A stretch of DNA of 64,000 bases, taken from the NCBI RefSeq assembly GCF_019393635.1, contig NC_057863.1, positions 644,904,660 to 644,968,659 of the forward strand. The letters run 5' to 3'. The number at the start of each line of letters is the position of its first letter. Positions within the stretch are counted from its first letter, which is position 1. Made by a program: the position numbers and the translations under genes. The notes under the pieces were generated by a model, which was not told the origin of the DNA, did no database searches, and saw only the letters and a program-made list of their open reading frames with translations. This document shows positions 32,111-43,085 of this stretch, one piece after another. Origin of the DNA: Dromiciops gliroides. Taxonomy: Eukaryota > Chordata > Mammalia > Microbiotheria > Microbiotheriidae.

Positions 32111-32119
32111 CAAATAGCA

Positions 32120-33020
32120 TAGAAAGTGTAAAGTTTATTACAAGGAAGGCAGGAAACGGAAAAAATTATAGGAAGTTTCTCTGATAAAGGCCTCATATCT
32201 CAAATATAGAGGGAACTGAGTCAAATTTAAAAAGATAAAAGCTATTTCCCAATTGATGGGTAAGTTTTTAGATGAAGAAATCAAAGATATTGATGGATAC
32301 ATAAAAAAATGTTCTAAATCACTATTAGAGAAATGCACATTAAAACAACCCTGAGGCATCACCTCATCCCTGCCAGATTGGCTAAAGGATGAAAAAGGAA
32401 AATAAATGCTGGAGGGTGTGTGGGAAAATTGGAACACCAATGCATTGTTGGTGGAGTTGTGAACTGATCCAAACATTCTGGAGAGCCATTTGGAGCGATG
32501 GCCAAAGGGCTATGAGGCTATGCATACCCTCTGACCCAGGAATACCCCTGCTAGGCTTATATCCTAAAGCAACCGAAGGGAAAAGAACCCATGTGTACAA
32601 AAACATTTCTGGCAATTTTTTGTGGTGACAAAGAATTGGAAATTGAGGGGATGCGTGTGAACTGGGGCACAGGATTGTGATAGAACACTACTGTGCTCTA
32701 AGACGTGGAGACAGTTTCATGCACACAGTACACAGTAACGCCGATACTGGTTATGATCATCAACTGGGAATGACTTACCTACTATGAGCAATGCTAGTCC
32801 AAAGGACTCATGATGAAAAATGCTCTCCACCTACAGAGAGAACTGACAGACTGGGAATGCAGATGAAAACAGAATTTTTCACTTTAAAATTTCTTCTCAG
32901 TTTTGCAATATCGCTAATATTGAAACGTTTTGCATGATTTCTTATGTATAATTGATATATTGCTTGTCTTCTCAATGAGTGGGAGAGGGGCTTGAGGGAG
33001 AGAATTCAGAACTCAAAATA
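32120..33020 (+). repeat. L1, end of ORF2 and 3' UTR
   Basis: Sense: CATCACCTCATCCCTGCCAG, GCATTGTTGGTGGAGTTGTG, ATACCCCTGCTAGGC, then the 3' UTR ending AGTGGGAGAGGGG. Internal deletions are present. Confidence 0.85.
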
Positions 33021-33034
33021 GAATGATAATGCAA

Positions 33035-33214
33035 GGGGGCGGCTAGTTGGCACAGTGGATAAAGCACCGGCCCTGGATTCAGGAGGACCTGAGTTCAAAT
33101 CCGGCCTCAGACACTGGACACTTTCTGGCTGTGTGACCTTGGGCAAGTCACTTAACTCCCATTGCCAAGGCCCACCCCCCCAAAAAATAGAAAAAAGGAA
33201 AATAAAAACAAAGA
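33035..33214 (+). repeat. CORE-SINE
   Basis: Sense, flanked by a GATAATGCAA duplication. Confidence 0.95.
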
Positions 33215-34720
33215 TAATGCAAACAGTCCCTGAAGAAAAGTGATTTTGTAGGTAAAGGGCCCTATGAATTGCTGCTAGAACTCCACAGGAGGTTAAGAAA
33301 AGCATACAAAGAAAAAGGAAAACCCAAGAGAGACTAGGAAAACAGGCCCCTGAAGGGTTCTGGCTCTGCCCCTAATTCACTACAAGGCCACGAACAGGTC
33401 TTTTTCTCTCTTTGGGCTCTAAATGGCCCCATCTGTTTGTAGCATGCAGGGGGAGCAGGGGGGGTTCCCCTTTGTCACCTCAATAATGGGGAGGGTACAC
33501 ATGCAAAGAACACAGAGATCAGAGGTATGCATATGTTCAGGGAACATGCCTAGAGGACACCCGTGGTCAGGTAAACTCTCACATGGTACCTGAGACAAGT
33601 AATCTGCTGAGCATCTACATGCCAGGGCTGGTGTCTCTGCTCCCCCCAGCACTGCCACCTACTGGGGTGTAGTGACTGGAATGCCTCTGGCAAAGGAGGC
33701 TGGAGCTCTCTGGAGTGCACGGCAGGGCATGAGTTGCCTGTCCAGATAAACGTCCAGCCCAAAAAGCTGCGTGGGCAGGTTCAGGCTGGTCGTCATCCGT
33801 CATACCACCCTCTCTCCCGGTGCTGCCTAGAGCTCTCTTGCAAAATTCAACTATCTGACACGGGCTTGGGAAATTCTTTTGAATTCCTGTGAAGTCTCCA
33901 AATGTGTTTGCAGCCACAAAATACATACTGGGGACTCCACTGAACAAACTCCCACAGGAGTGAAAAGGAGGTATGTGTGATACAGAGCCCACAACTCCAA
34001 TGGTGGCCCCTGATTAACATGGTGTGACCTTAGAGGGGAGAAGGGAAGGCCTCTGTGGCACCTGCTGGCTGCATCTGGGGTCCACGATCTGGCCTGTATT
34101 GGGTCTATCTGCCAACAATCACGCCCTCTCCCTGGGTGCAGAAATATTATCAAGCAGCTGATCGGTGCCACGTGTTGTGCCCAACACTGGAGAGAGAGGA
34201 AAAAGAAAAGGCACCTTGGCCCTCCTGGGCCTTGCACCCTCCGGAGGAGATGGCGTCAGGGCACATAAAAGATCCATCCAGAGCAGATACAAAGTGGCCA
34301 AGAGGACTCCATGCCCCAGGGGACCCTGGGGGCATCTTGAAGGAGGAGGAGAGCATGACAGGCCTCTCCTCCAGGGCTCACTCAAGGTGCCCCCGAGGCT
34401 GGGGCTGTGCCTTCCACCAGCCATGGCTCTACCTAACCCCACGACCTCTCCCAGCCCACCATCTCTTCCCCTCAGGAAGCCACGAGAGTCTGGCAAATGC
34501 TTGCTAAAACAGGGGCATCCCATCCACATGCAGCCTTCTGTCTGACCAGACCCATGCCCAATGAAGCCCCTGTGGGCAATTACCGCAAACGGAGCTTTCT
34601 TTTCTACGTGCTCGTTGTGATTTCTAACGTTTTAGAATGTGGCAGAGACCCTTGGCTGAGCACAATGGCCTAGAGCAAAGAAAAGTCAGACCCACCCCAA
34701 GGATGGACAGAGACTTGGAG
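33215..34720. other. 3' flank of NOP53, no recognised gene
   Basis: Several GC-rich frames of 120-150 codons exist on both strands (for example 34055-34507), but they overlap each other and lack exon borders. In human, SELENOW lies on this side of NOP53; I looked for its CxxU-type start and did not find it. Part of 34120-34360 resembles the old repeat seen near 49760. Confidence 0.4.
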
Positions 34721-34744
34721 CACGTGGAGGCCGGATCAAAGAAC

Positions 34745-34750
34745 TTTAAT
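34745..34750 (-). terminator. NOP53 polyadenylation signal
   Basis: ATTAAA on the minus strand, about 46 bases after the NOP53 stop codon, gives a very short 3' UTR as in other mammals' ribosome-biogenesis genes. Confidence 0.7.
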
Positions 34751-34795
34751 GAAGCATCAGGGACCAGGCAGAGCAGGCATCCAGAGGGGCTGCAG

Positions 34796-37700
34796 CTATA
34801 ACCTGTGGGCAGAAGAAAGCCCATGAAACGGTTACAGACCAGCACGGGGCCAGCGGCCAGGCTGGGGCGCAGAGACTGGAGGATACTCACTGGAGCTCCC
34901 GGAACGATCGCTTCTCCACAAGCTTGACCTTGTATTTCCGCTTGAACCTGGGCAGAGAGAGAAGCAGCTCAGAGATGGGGCCCCTTCCTCTGTGTCTCTC
35001 CCTCCCTGTGTGGCCCAACCACCTGGGGCACTCACTTGGCTCTTTCCCTAGGTTCAATCATGTTCCTCCGCTGGAAGCTCTTAAATCTGTCCCGAAGAAT
35101 GCTACCTTCAGGCTAGGAAAGAGAGGGACATCAGATGGATCCAAGAGCCCCCGATCCCAGCCCCAGAACCAGCCCCTTGTGCCCTCAGCCCCTGGGCACA
35201 GGCCAAACCCGGCCTGCCTAGGGGACCCATAGTGTCGCCCATTGCCCCAAACCGCGATCAGGGTAGGGCCTCAGGCGTGCAAGGATGAGTCTCATCACTG
35301 GGCACAGAACCCCTCCCCTCCTCCATCACTTCCATCAAGGCCCAATACCTTCAGCTTCCTCAAGGAATCTGCCAGCTCCGTGCTGAGCTGAACATCAATG
35401 TCCGGAGCCTGGTATCTGGCACAAAGGAAGAGAAGGGACATGAGCGGCATGTCTGCCTGTGGGGGTCTCCTTATTCACCCCCCCAACCCCCCCACTCTGA
35501 AATCCTGTGGCTCACATCAGGGAGACAGAACATGCCACCCTTCTTTTCTTCCTCCCGGGCTCCTGGCCTTCCCAGCCAGGAGAGGACCCAGGGGCAGAGG
35601 CTGGGACTCACCATGGGGAGCTGGGAAGGTCAGGAGAAGGGGGTGCCATGGGACAGACAGGTCTGAAGAGAAAGACCCCCAACCAGGGGAAGTGGAAGGA
35701 AACATAGGGGGAGGAGCTACAAAAGAAGGGGGGGGGAGCTAGATGGCGAAGTGGATAAAGCACCAGGAACTCAAGAGGACCTGGGTTCAAATCCAGTCTC
35801 AGACACTTGACACTTGCAGTGGGCAAGTCACTCAACCCTCATTATCCCACCAAAAAAAAAAATTACAAAAGAAGGCCAGGGCTACACTTGGGGGGGAGGG
35901 GGGGGCCTTGAACGCCAGGAAACACTGGGGCAGACCAGTGAGCACTTTGGTGGGTGTGACCCCCATCTGCTCACTTGAGCCGACCCAGCCGGCGGGGTTT
36001 CTCATCTTCTGCCAGCCTCTTGAGCCTCCGCCTCTCTCGGCGCCGGGCCAGCTCAGCCAGCCGCTGAGCCACCTGCAGTCTGATGCCGCGCAGCTGGAAC
36101 ACCTCTTGGCGCCTCTTCCTCGCCGCCCGCTCTGCTGCCTGCTGGACTTTCTATAGGGAGACACCCCACCCCCCGCAGGCCCAGGGGTCAGAAGGTGGCA
36201 CTTTGGTCTGATCTGTCTAGGCCTGCACAAGCCACCCAGGTGCCAGAGACCTGTCACCCCAACCCAGCCCCTCTGCGGGGTTGCTCCAGGGAGCCCCTCA
36301 CCAGCTTCTGGGCCTCCTTCTCCCGCCTCCTTTGCTGCTCCGTCTTCTTCTCTGGGCCTGGGGGTCTGTGTGCCTGGGAATCCGCATCCCCGTCTCCCTC
36401 CAGTTCTGCGGGGGTCTCCCCATCCGACTCCTCTAGCAGTCCCTCACACAGCTCCTTGAACGTCGACTCCTGGGAAGGACAGGGGCTGCTCAAGCACTTG
36501 TGGCCCCCGCTTCTACTGCCCAGGTCCAGGGACTCATCACTTCTGGCCCGGAGTCCTGCCTGCCAGGCTTTCACCTATCGAGGCTTCCACACAGCTACTT
36601 AAATAACCCTCAACTCCCAAGTCCAATGACACCCCACCGTGATCCCTCAGGCCCTGACCACCCGCCTCCTTTTCAGGAATCCCCTGCCACCAGCTCCCAT
36701 AGGACGGCTTTCCTGGTCCCCCTGGCTTTTAGCTCTGTCCTTTTGGGGTTCTGGATTTGAGGTTCCTTCTGGGGAGGCACTCCCCAGTGAGCACCCCATC
36801 TCCACCTCTCTCTCTATTGACCTGTCTACACAGACACACACCAGACCTGCATACTGAGAACTTCAAGGCCCCGGGGCCAGCCTCACCCTGCTGGCTCTCT
36901 GGGCCGCTCCTCCCGGGGACTCCCAAATCATCCCGGATGTACTTATCAGTTGGCAAGGGCAGCCCCCTCTCCAGTTTAAAGTCAACTCTTTGGTGTGTGG
37001 GGGTCTCCTTCCGGTGTCAAATACTTAAGTGTCTAGCACACTGGATTCAGTTGGGGATGAGGAGGAGAAAGGGAAGGCCTGCTGGGACACTGGGGTTCCC
37101 AATGGCAGCTGTTACCAGCCGACCAGCCAGTCAGGATCCCCAGCAGTCACCTGGGTGGGGGCCTCACCCACAGTGGGGAAGGCCAGCTGACGGCTGAGTT
37201 TCTCTTCCACCTTCTGCTTCTGCAATTCCACTTCATGGGCCTGGAGGAGCAGGGCCTGGCAGGGACAGACAGGAAGGACAGTCAAGGGCCTGAGGCAGCC
37301 CCTGTGAGGAGGAAGGAGCAGCCCCCAGCATGCTCTAGGAGCAGCCTAGGGGGTCCAGGGGGAGAGAAGGGAGGGGCTACCTGGTGATCCTGGAACGAAG
37401 GATTGTAAGAGCCACCAGAAGATATCACTTCCACAGCCGGGGCGTGAGAGGGCTTGATCTGTAGACGCTGAGGTCGCTGGAGTGAAGGGAGGAGAGGGCA
37501 TGCAGAGAGCAGTTCACCCACCCCTCCTCACCCCCTATCAGTCCTACAGGCCAGCCGCCAGAAGAAGCCATGGGAAGGCATCTAGTCCAACTGACTGGTC
37601 GTGTGGCCCTGCCAGAGTCTCTTCCCTGCCCTAAGCCTGCAGGAAGGCTTATGGGACTGGAGGTGGCACAAATCATCTAGCTGGATGCTTGTTTTACAGA

Positions 37701-40700
37701 TGAGAAAACTAAGGCTCAGAGGGGAAGTGACCCATGCAAGGGCACAAGTACCTGACCCCAGGCTCTTTGTAGCAACCAGAGGCATTTCCAACTAGAACAT
37801 GGCCCCTGGATGGCCATGAGGCCCCTCAGCTCCCAGTCTAGGATCCAAAGGCCCCCAGGCCTCTCTCCCTGCAGGGCTGCCCACGGCGGCCTCTTCCACA
37901 CTCCCACCACTCTCCTGGTCCCCTCCCCAACACTCCTGGTCACTTGTCACACGCAGACACTGCTCACCTTCACTCCCTTCTTCTTTGTCTGTTCCAAGAA
38001 GAAGGGGTCTTGTCCAACCAAGGGGCGGTCCAGAGGATCTAGAAAGGACGAGGTGGGAGACCAGGTGTCAGGGAATGGTGGGGATGGGGGATTAAGGGAA
38101 GAGAAGAGGAGCCTCCCTCCAAACTCATGCCCCTGATGAAGAGACTCCCAACCCAGAGCTGCAAGGACCCCGGTCAGCCTGAGCTCACTGCAGGGCCCAC
38201 CCAGTGAGGGGAATTAGAACCCAGAGCTTTTGTCGAGTGCTCAGACCCAGCCATCCCGCCTCGCTTACTGTCCTCGGCCCAGAGGTCATAGAAGGGACGG
38301 CTGGTTGTCTCCTCGGCATCAGAGGGCTTGGTCTTTGGCTTTGGGGGCTGAAGCAGCCGGGCCTGGGCCTTCCGCACATCCCGGGGCAGCTTCCCCTGCT
38401 GGGCCAAGTGCTCCCACAAGCGCTGCTTGCGTTTCAGCTTCTTCCCATTGGGGATCTGGTGGGCGAGGATGCTGCCAAGAAGAGGGTGACAAGAGGGAAG
38501 ATGAGGGAAGGGAGCCCTGGTGTAAGAACTGGAAACCTGCTTTCCTCATGCCCTGTGGCCTGGACCATGGCCTCCATCCCTGGCTTCTGATGGCTCCACC
38601 CCTCCAGTCTCTCACTGCAGCAGGCTCCCTCATTTAGCACTGCCTCCCTGCCTCTGAGCCATCACTCTTGTCCCACACCCTCCTCAGGAACCTACTGCGA
38701 CTCTCCATGGCCCACAGCATCCCATCTACATGTTTCAGCTCAACTACCCGGATCACCCAGGTCAGTGCCCAGCCTTTCTTTCCCTAGGATCCTGTCCATG
38801 CCCCCTCTATTCCCAAAAAAGTCCCCTTCCTCCCTCCAGAACCCCTACCCCCCCCCTTCTGCAAGGCCCAGCCCAGCCTTGCCCCCTGGCCAGGAAGCCA
38901 TTTATGGTAAGAAATAAAGGCGTATAACAACAGATAGCAACAAAACACAGTTTAAGAAAGAAAAAGGCAATCCTGTGCCTGTGTACTGGAGTAGTGGGGA
39001 AACCTCCTCTGATCAGGGATCTTCCTCTTTCAAAATGAAGCCAGACATGGGGAGAGAAGGTCCCTCACTCACTTCTTTGGGGAAGGTACTTTGGAATGTG
39101 ATTCTAAAACCCGTTCTGTCCAGAAAGACTTCTTCACGTTCTGATTTATCTTCAAGTCTAGAGAAAAAGGAGGAGTCAAACAGAACATCACTTGTGGTCT
39201 GACAAAGATGGTCTCCAAGATCACTGGGCATCCTAACCTCCAACAAGACAATTGCCCTTCCCTACATTACCCAAAGAGCAGCTACAACAAGCTTAACTCG
39301 CTCAAGCTCTCCCTCTGGCCTAGCCCACAGGCCCTCCCCCAATCTGGGGAGTTCTCCTAAGCCCAAGGAAACGTTTCCCCATACACAGGCATGGGACTGC
39401 CTTTTTCCTCTTGAAACTCTATTTTATTACTATCTTTTACTTCCATTTCCTATCACCCCCCCCCCAACCATCCTTTATGACAAAGAATAAGAAAAAGTTG
39501 AGCAAATCTAACCAACATATCAAGCAAGTCAGATCTCAAATGCAAGACTTCACACTTTTCCCATCTGTTTTATCTTAATGCAAAATATTTTACTAGAAAT
39601 TTAACATTTGACACCAGCAAAATAACCATATCTAACCACCACTTACATTTACACGAACTGATTTCAATACTTAAAAGTACTAATAACATATTTTTTTTCT
39701 AAAAGGTCTCTTCTAGATCTATACTGATGACTCTGGTCTGCTTCACGCTTCTCTAGGGGGCTGCCTTTTTTAATCCTAAAAGAGCCCTTACGAAATCATC
39801 TAATCCAATCCCATCGTTCTCTCCTGGTTTGAATACCTCTCTACTGTTAAAACGTAAGCTTCCTCTACGCAGGGACTGTTTTTGTTTTTTCTTTCTACTC
39901 CCTAGAACTCAGGCGTCTGGTACAAAGTAAGCACCTTATAAATGCTAGTTGAATGACTGATTATAGATGGGGACACAGCACGTTGGGGCTCCTGATTCCC
40001 ATTCCAGTACAATACCTGCTGCTTATCTTTTCACAGCAGCACATCCCTCCTCCACTCAATTCCTAATCAGTTCATTATATAGTAGCCCCTCGTAAGTATC
40101 TGTTAAGGAATTGCTTCCTGTCTCTTGCCACTTTGTATCCCCAGCACCATCAGCCCAGAGCCTGCCATACAGGAAGAGCTTCATCAATATTTACTGAATG
40201 ACCTACTTAAGATGTCCTGGGCTTCTTATCTAGTCCATTCAAACTGCTGCCAGCCCGACTGATTCTTCCCCCGCCCCCCGCCCCCCCGCCCCCTCTCTCC
40301 CCCTCCCCTCCCCCTTCCTCCCCCCCCCCCACCTCTGTCTCCCTCCTCACCCTTCTCCTTGTGCCCCGTGTCCACGAAGAAGAGGTTTTCATCCGGAGTG
40401 TCTTCGATCCGGCCCCTGGGGGCGAAGAGGGTGAGGGTGAGCGCGGGACATTTGACGGGGGCCGGGCTGAGGCCGTTTTCTCCTCCGGACCCTCATCCCG
40501 GAGGTCTGAGCAGGGCCCTGCCGAAGTGACCCTCCCCCCAAGGCCGGCGCCCCCGGGGCCCTTAGGGCCCCGCCTCTCCGTGGCACCGGAAGTGCAGGGG
40601 AAGGCCCGGTTAGGCGGCTCCCGAGGTCCCGGCACGCCGGCCGGAAGTGTGCCAGAGCCAGCGGAAGTACCCGTCAGGGACGCCCATACATCCCGCGCGG

Positions 40701-40988
40701 CACCAGCCGAGCGTCCCACACCCTGCAATCCCTTCACAGCCCCGCCCTCTCGGGAGCCCCGTGCTCCTCGTGGCCTTACCCAGTCGTACGCTCCTGCAGC
40801 CGCAAGTCCTCCAGAAACGTGTCCACCTCCTGCCCCAGAGGTTCCTCGGCGAGACGCCGCCAGCCCCGCTTCTTGTTCCGCGGCCCGCGTCGCCGCCGCT
40901 TTACGGCCCCGGGGTCCACCGAACAGGGCCGGAACCCCAGAAACCCCGAATCGCCTGCATCGCGCTTGGCGGTACCCCCGCCCGCCAT
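34796..40988 (-). CDS. NOP53: NOP53 ribosome biogenesis factor (13 exons, complete)
   Basis: NOP53 (GLTSCR2, PICT1) is a nucleolar protein that brings the MTR4-exosome to pre-60S particles for 5.8S processing and binds 5S RNP proteins, influencing p53. Coding exons, from the start: 40988-40780, 40415-40351, 39157-39073, 38471-38269, 38038-37968, 37476-37381, 37255-37151, 36469-36302, 36150-35975, 35415-35349, 35112-35036, 34947-34891, 34802-34796. All have GT/AG borders and the phases agree, giving 461 residues (human about 478). Visible landmarks: [16 protein letters not shown] at 31-46, the MTR4 arch-interaction motif LFFVD at 81-85, [10 protein letters not shown] before exon 5, [20 protein letters not shown], the acidic [13 protein letters not shown], a long Arg-rich helix in exon 9 and the conserved end [13 protein letters not shown]. 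Exon 10 has an unusual donor (GTATTG). An snoRNA sits in the intron between exons 10 and 11. Confidence 0.97.
35179..35305 (-). ncRNA. SNORD23: C/D box snoRNA, probably SNORD23
   Basis: On the minus strand the unit opens GTGCCC, then C box GTGATGA (35298-35292), and closes with D box CTGA (35188-35185) followed by GGGCAC. GTGCCC and GGGCAC pair perfectly as the terminal stem. CTGA motifs in the middle (GCCTGAGG, CCCTGATC) are candidate D' boxes. It lies in a NOP53 intron, and human NOP53 is the host gene of SNORD23. C/D snoRNAs guide 2'-O-methylation; I did not assign a target. Confidence 0.85.
35729..35864 (+). repeat. CORE-SINE in NOP53 intron 9
   Basis: Diverged and shortened copy, antisense to NOP53, flanked by CTACAAAAGAAGG/TTACAAAAGAAGG. 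Confidence 0.85.
37660..37765 (-). repeat. MIR fragment in NOP53 intron 5
   Basis: TTTTACAGATGAGAAAACTAAGG and GAAGTGACCCATGCAAGGGC match the MIR core on the minus strand. Confidence 0.5.
39158..40350 (-). other. NOP53 intron 2 with L2 ends and a C-rich tract
   Basis: Two LINE-type 3' ends (about 39845-39960 and 40085-40200, the latter with TTTGTATCCCCAGCACC) are the only repeats recognised. A C-rich tract at 40262-40335 lies just beyond the exon 2 donor. Confidence 0.6.
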
Positions 40989-41070
40989 CTTGCAAAAGGA
41001 AAGAGACTCGACTTGCGACACCGGATATCCGGCGAGCGCCTTTTCAAAACCCCCTACTTCCGGTTCCTGC
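40360..41070. promoter_or_regulatory. CpG-rich NOP53 promoter and first exons
   Basis: CpG density rises sharply relative to the AT-rich flanks. The island covers NOP53 exons 1-2 and the start region. It is the only clear CpG island in the window. Confidence 0.75.
40982..41065 (-). promoter_or_regulatory. NOP53 core promoter: 5'TOP, YY1 and ETS motifs
   Basis: On the minus strand the pyrimidine run TCTCTTTCCTTTT (41006-40994) lies just before the start codon, a typical 5'TOP with transcription probably beginning at the C at 41005, so the 5' UTR is only about 16 bases. CAAGATGGCGG spanning the start codon is a consensus YY1 site. CCGGAAGT at 41063-41056 is an ETS site. TOP control couples translation to growth signalling, as expected for a snoRNA host and ribosome-biogenesis gene. 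Confidence 0.75.
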
Positions 41071-41074
41071 CGCC

Positions 41075-41179
41075 ATGTTGGTAGAGGGAGCGTGCGAGTT
41101 GCTCGTACCGTACTTAGACCCTGAGTTCATTCGGATTTTAAAGTATATTAACTTATCTAGACAAATTACGACTTTATAA
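41075..41179 (+). other. Short divergent open frame at the NOP53 promoter
   Basis: GCCGCCATGTTGG offers a good start context for a 34-codon frame ([20 protein letters not shown]...) ending at TAA. The ATG also forms a second YY1-like site, so it may be a promoter element rather than a start codon. Confidence 0.25.
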
Positions 41180-41276
41180 TTTAAATTTAACCGCAATTGC
41201 TGTGCTATACAAATGTGAATTCGGCTCACCCACACCTTGCAGGTGAGGCGTTAGTTCGAGTAACAAATAAGCACAG

Positions 41277-41490
41277 CCGGTAGCACTTATATTGTTTTAT
41301 TTTCACAACAACTCTGGAGGTAGATGGTATCACACCCATTTTGCATCTGAGGGAACTGAGGCAGACAGAGATTAAGTGACTTGCCTAGGAACACACAGCT
41401 AATCAGTGTCTGATGTGGGATTTGAACTCAAGCCTTCATGATAACAGGCTCAGAGTTCTCTCCTTTGCACTGCCTAGCTGCCTAGCAAAC
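41277..41490 (-). repeat. MIR
   Basis: Antisense MIR with GAGGGAACTGAGGCAGACAG and ACACACAGCTAATCAGTG. Confidence 0.85.
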
Positions 41491-41599
41491 CCACACCTTC
41501 ACTTTGTTTGACGTATGCCCACTTCTCAAGTCAAGTTAACAAGCATTTATTAAGTACTTAATGTATGTAAGCCACTGTACAGGGGAAAAAGCTTTTATA

Positions 41600-41815
41600 A
41601 ACTGCCCAGAGTTCAAAACTGGCCTCAGCCACTTACTGGCTGTGTGGCCCTGAATAAATCACTTAACCTCTGTCTTCCTTAATTTCCTCATCTGTCAAAT
41701 GGGGGCAATAATAGCTCTCATGGGCATTGTGAGGATTAGAGACGATAATATTTGTAAAGCACTTTGCAGAGTGTGAATGCTCTATCACTGTTAGCTATTA
41801 TCATGATTATGATAG
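41600..41815 (+). repeat. MIR
   Basis: Sense MIR with CTTACTGGCTGTGTGGCCCT and TGTAAAGCACTTTGCAGAG. Confidence 0.85.
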
Positions 41816-42084
41816 AAATAGTGGGAGACAACACCCATTGGTGAATGGCAGCCAGTTATGATGGTGGGTGAGTTACAGTGAGTGGAGCCACAGGGGGAGT
41901 ATCCAGGGACAGTAGATGAGTTGATTTGATTATGGTTCCAGGACTGAATAGTACAGAAAGACAGCAGGGTCTGGGGCCAGGGTGGCTGCTAGGAAGACAG
42001 TGGAGGTGGGGCACCATGAGATGGGAAATACAGAAGTAAAAGGGTTATCCTCCACGGATTGGTCAAGAAGATGTTCTGCCTAGA

Positions 42085-42255
42085 CAGGGTGATGGTGTTC
42101 AGGTGTTTCAATCATGTCCTACTCTTTGTGACCCATTTGGGGTTTTCTTGGCAGAGATACTGAAGTAGTTTGCCATTTCCTTCTGCAGCTCATTTTACAG
42201 ATGAAGAAACTGAGGCAAGTGACTTGTTCAGGCTCACACAGCTACGAAGTCTCCC
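42085..42255 (-). repeat. Mar1-type SINE
   Basis: Antisense: GTCCTACTCTTTGTGACCC, AGTTTGCCATTTCCTTCTGC, then a truncated core. Confidence 0.85.
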
Positions 42256-42324
42256 TGCCCCCAGACCTGGTAGCGACCTTAGATGTAGGAGGTGACATCT
42301 TTTGGTCCTGTTCTCAGATAGCCT

Positions 42325-42575
42325 AGCAGTAGGACAGATAAAGCAGCCCAACTGGAGCTTAGGAAGACCCATGGTCAAATCCTGTTTCAGATGCTTACTA
42401 GCTGTGTGACCCTGGACAAGTCACTTTTATTACCTTGTGTTTCAATTTCCTCCTCTGTACAAAATGCGGAATGATTAGAGCACTTCCCTCCCAGGGCTGT
42501 GTTTGAGATCAAATTAGTTTGCAAAGAGCTTTGCAAACCTGAACGTGCTATGTAATCAACCTCACAGGTTTATTG
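42325..42575 (+). repeat. MIR-type SINE
   Basis: Sense core TTACTAGCTGTGTGACCCTG followed by a MIR 3' body (GCAAAGAGCTTTGCAAACC). Confidence 0.8.
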
Positions 42576-42614
42576 TAAGGAAATCTCTCTTTAAAGTACT
42601 ATATAAATGTAGTT

Positions 42615-43085
42615 TACTATAAAAAGAATGATGAGCAGAAAAACCTGGAAAAACCTACATGAACTGATGCAGTGAAATGTACTATAGACAAAATAACAAC
42701 AATATTGTAAGATGATCTGCTGTGAATGACATGGTTATTTTCAGATCCAAGACAGCTCTGAAGGACTTATGAAAAATGCAATCAGAGAAAGAACTGATGG
42801 TATCTGAATACAGATTGAAACATAATTTTTTTTAATTCCTTTATCAGAAGTTTTGTTTTTGTCTGTTTTCTTTCACAACCTGGCTAATGAGGAAATGTTT
42901 TGCATAGCTACTCACGTATATCTTATATTGAATTGTTTGAGTTCTTGGGCAGGGGGGTAGAGGGAGGGAGGAAGAGAATTTGGAACACAAAGTTTTTAAA
43001 AAAAATTGCTGTCAAAATTTGTTTTACATGTAATTTGGGAAAATTAAAATTCTAAATAAAATAAATTAATTTTAAAAAATTAATT
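42615..43085 (+). repeat. L1 3' end
   Basis: Sense: AGAATGATGAGCAGAAAAACC, then the 3' UTR with GAGGGAGGGAGGAAGAG and a TAAATAAAATAAAT tail. Confidence 0.85.

Noticed and set aside
33215-34720. SELENOW in the 3' flank of NOP53
   Set aside because: Expected from human order, but no frame with its N-terminal signature or selenocysteine motif was found.
37151-37255. NOP53 exon 7 ending earlier, at the GTGAGG near 37170
   Set aside because: That donor puts exon 8 out of phase. Ending at CAG/GTGACT (37151) keeps phase and matches the human APTQ/ESTF-type junction.
40207-40995. 262-codon minus-strand frame over NOP53 exons 1-2
   Set aside because: It is out of frame with NOP53, reads through exon and intron alike, and is low-complexity Gly/Arg.
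40361-41179. 272-codon plus-strand frame over the NOP53 promoter
   Set aside because: It is antisense to NOP53 exons 1-2 in a CpG-rich stretch where stop codons are rare. No domain and no splice support.
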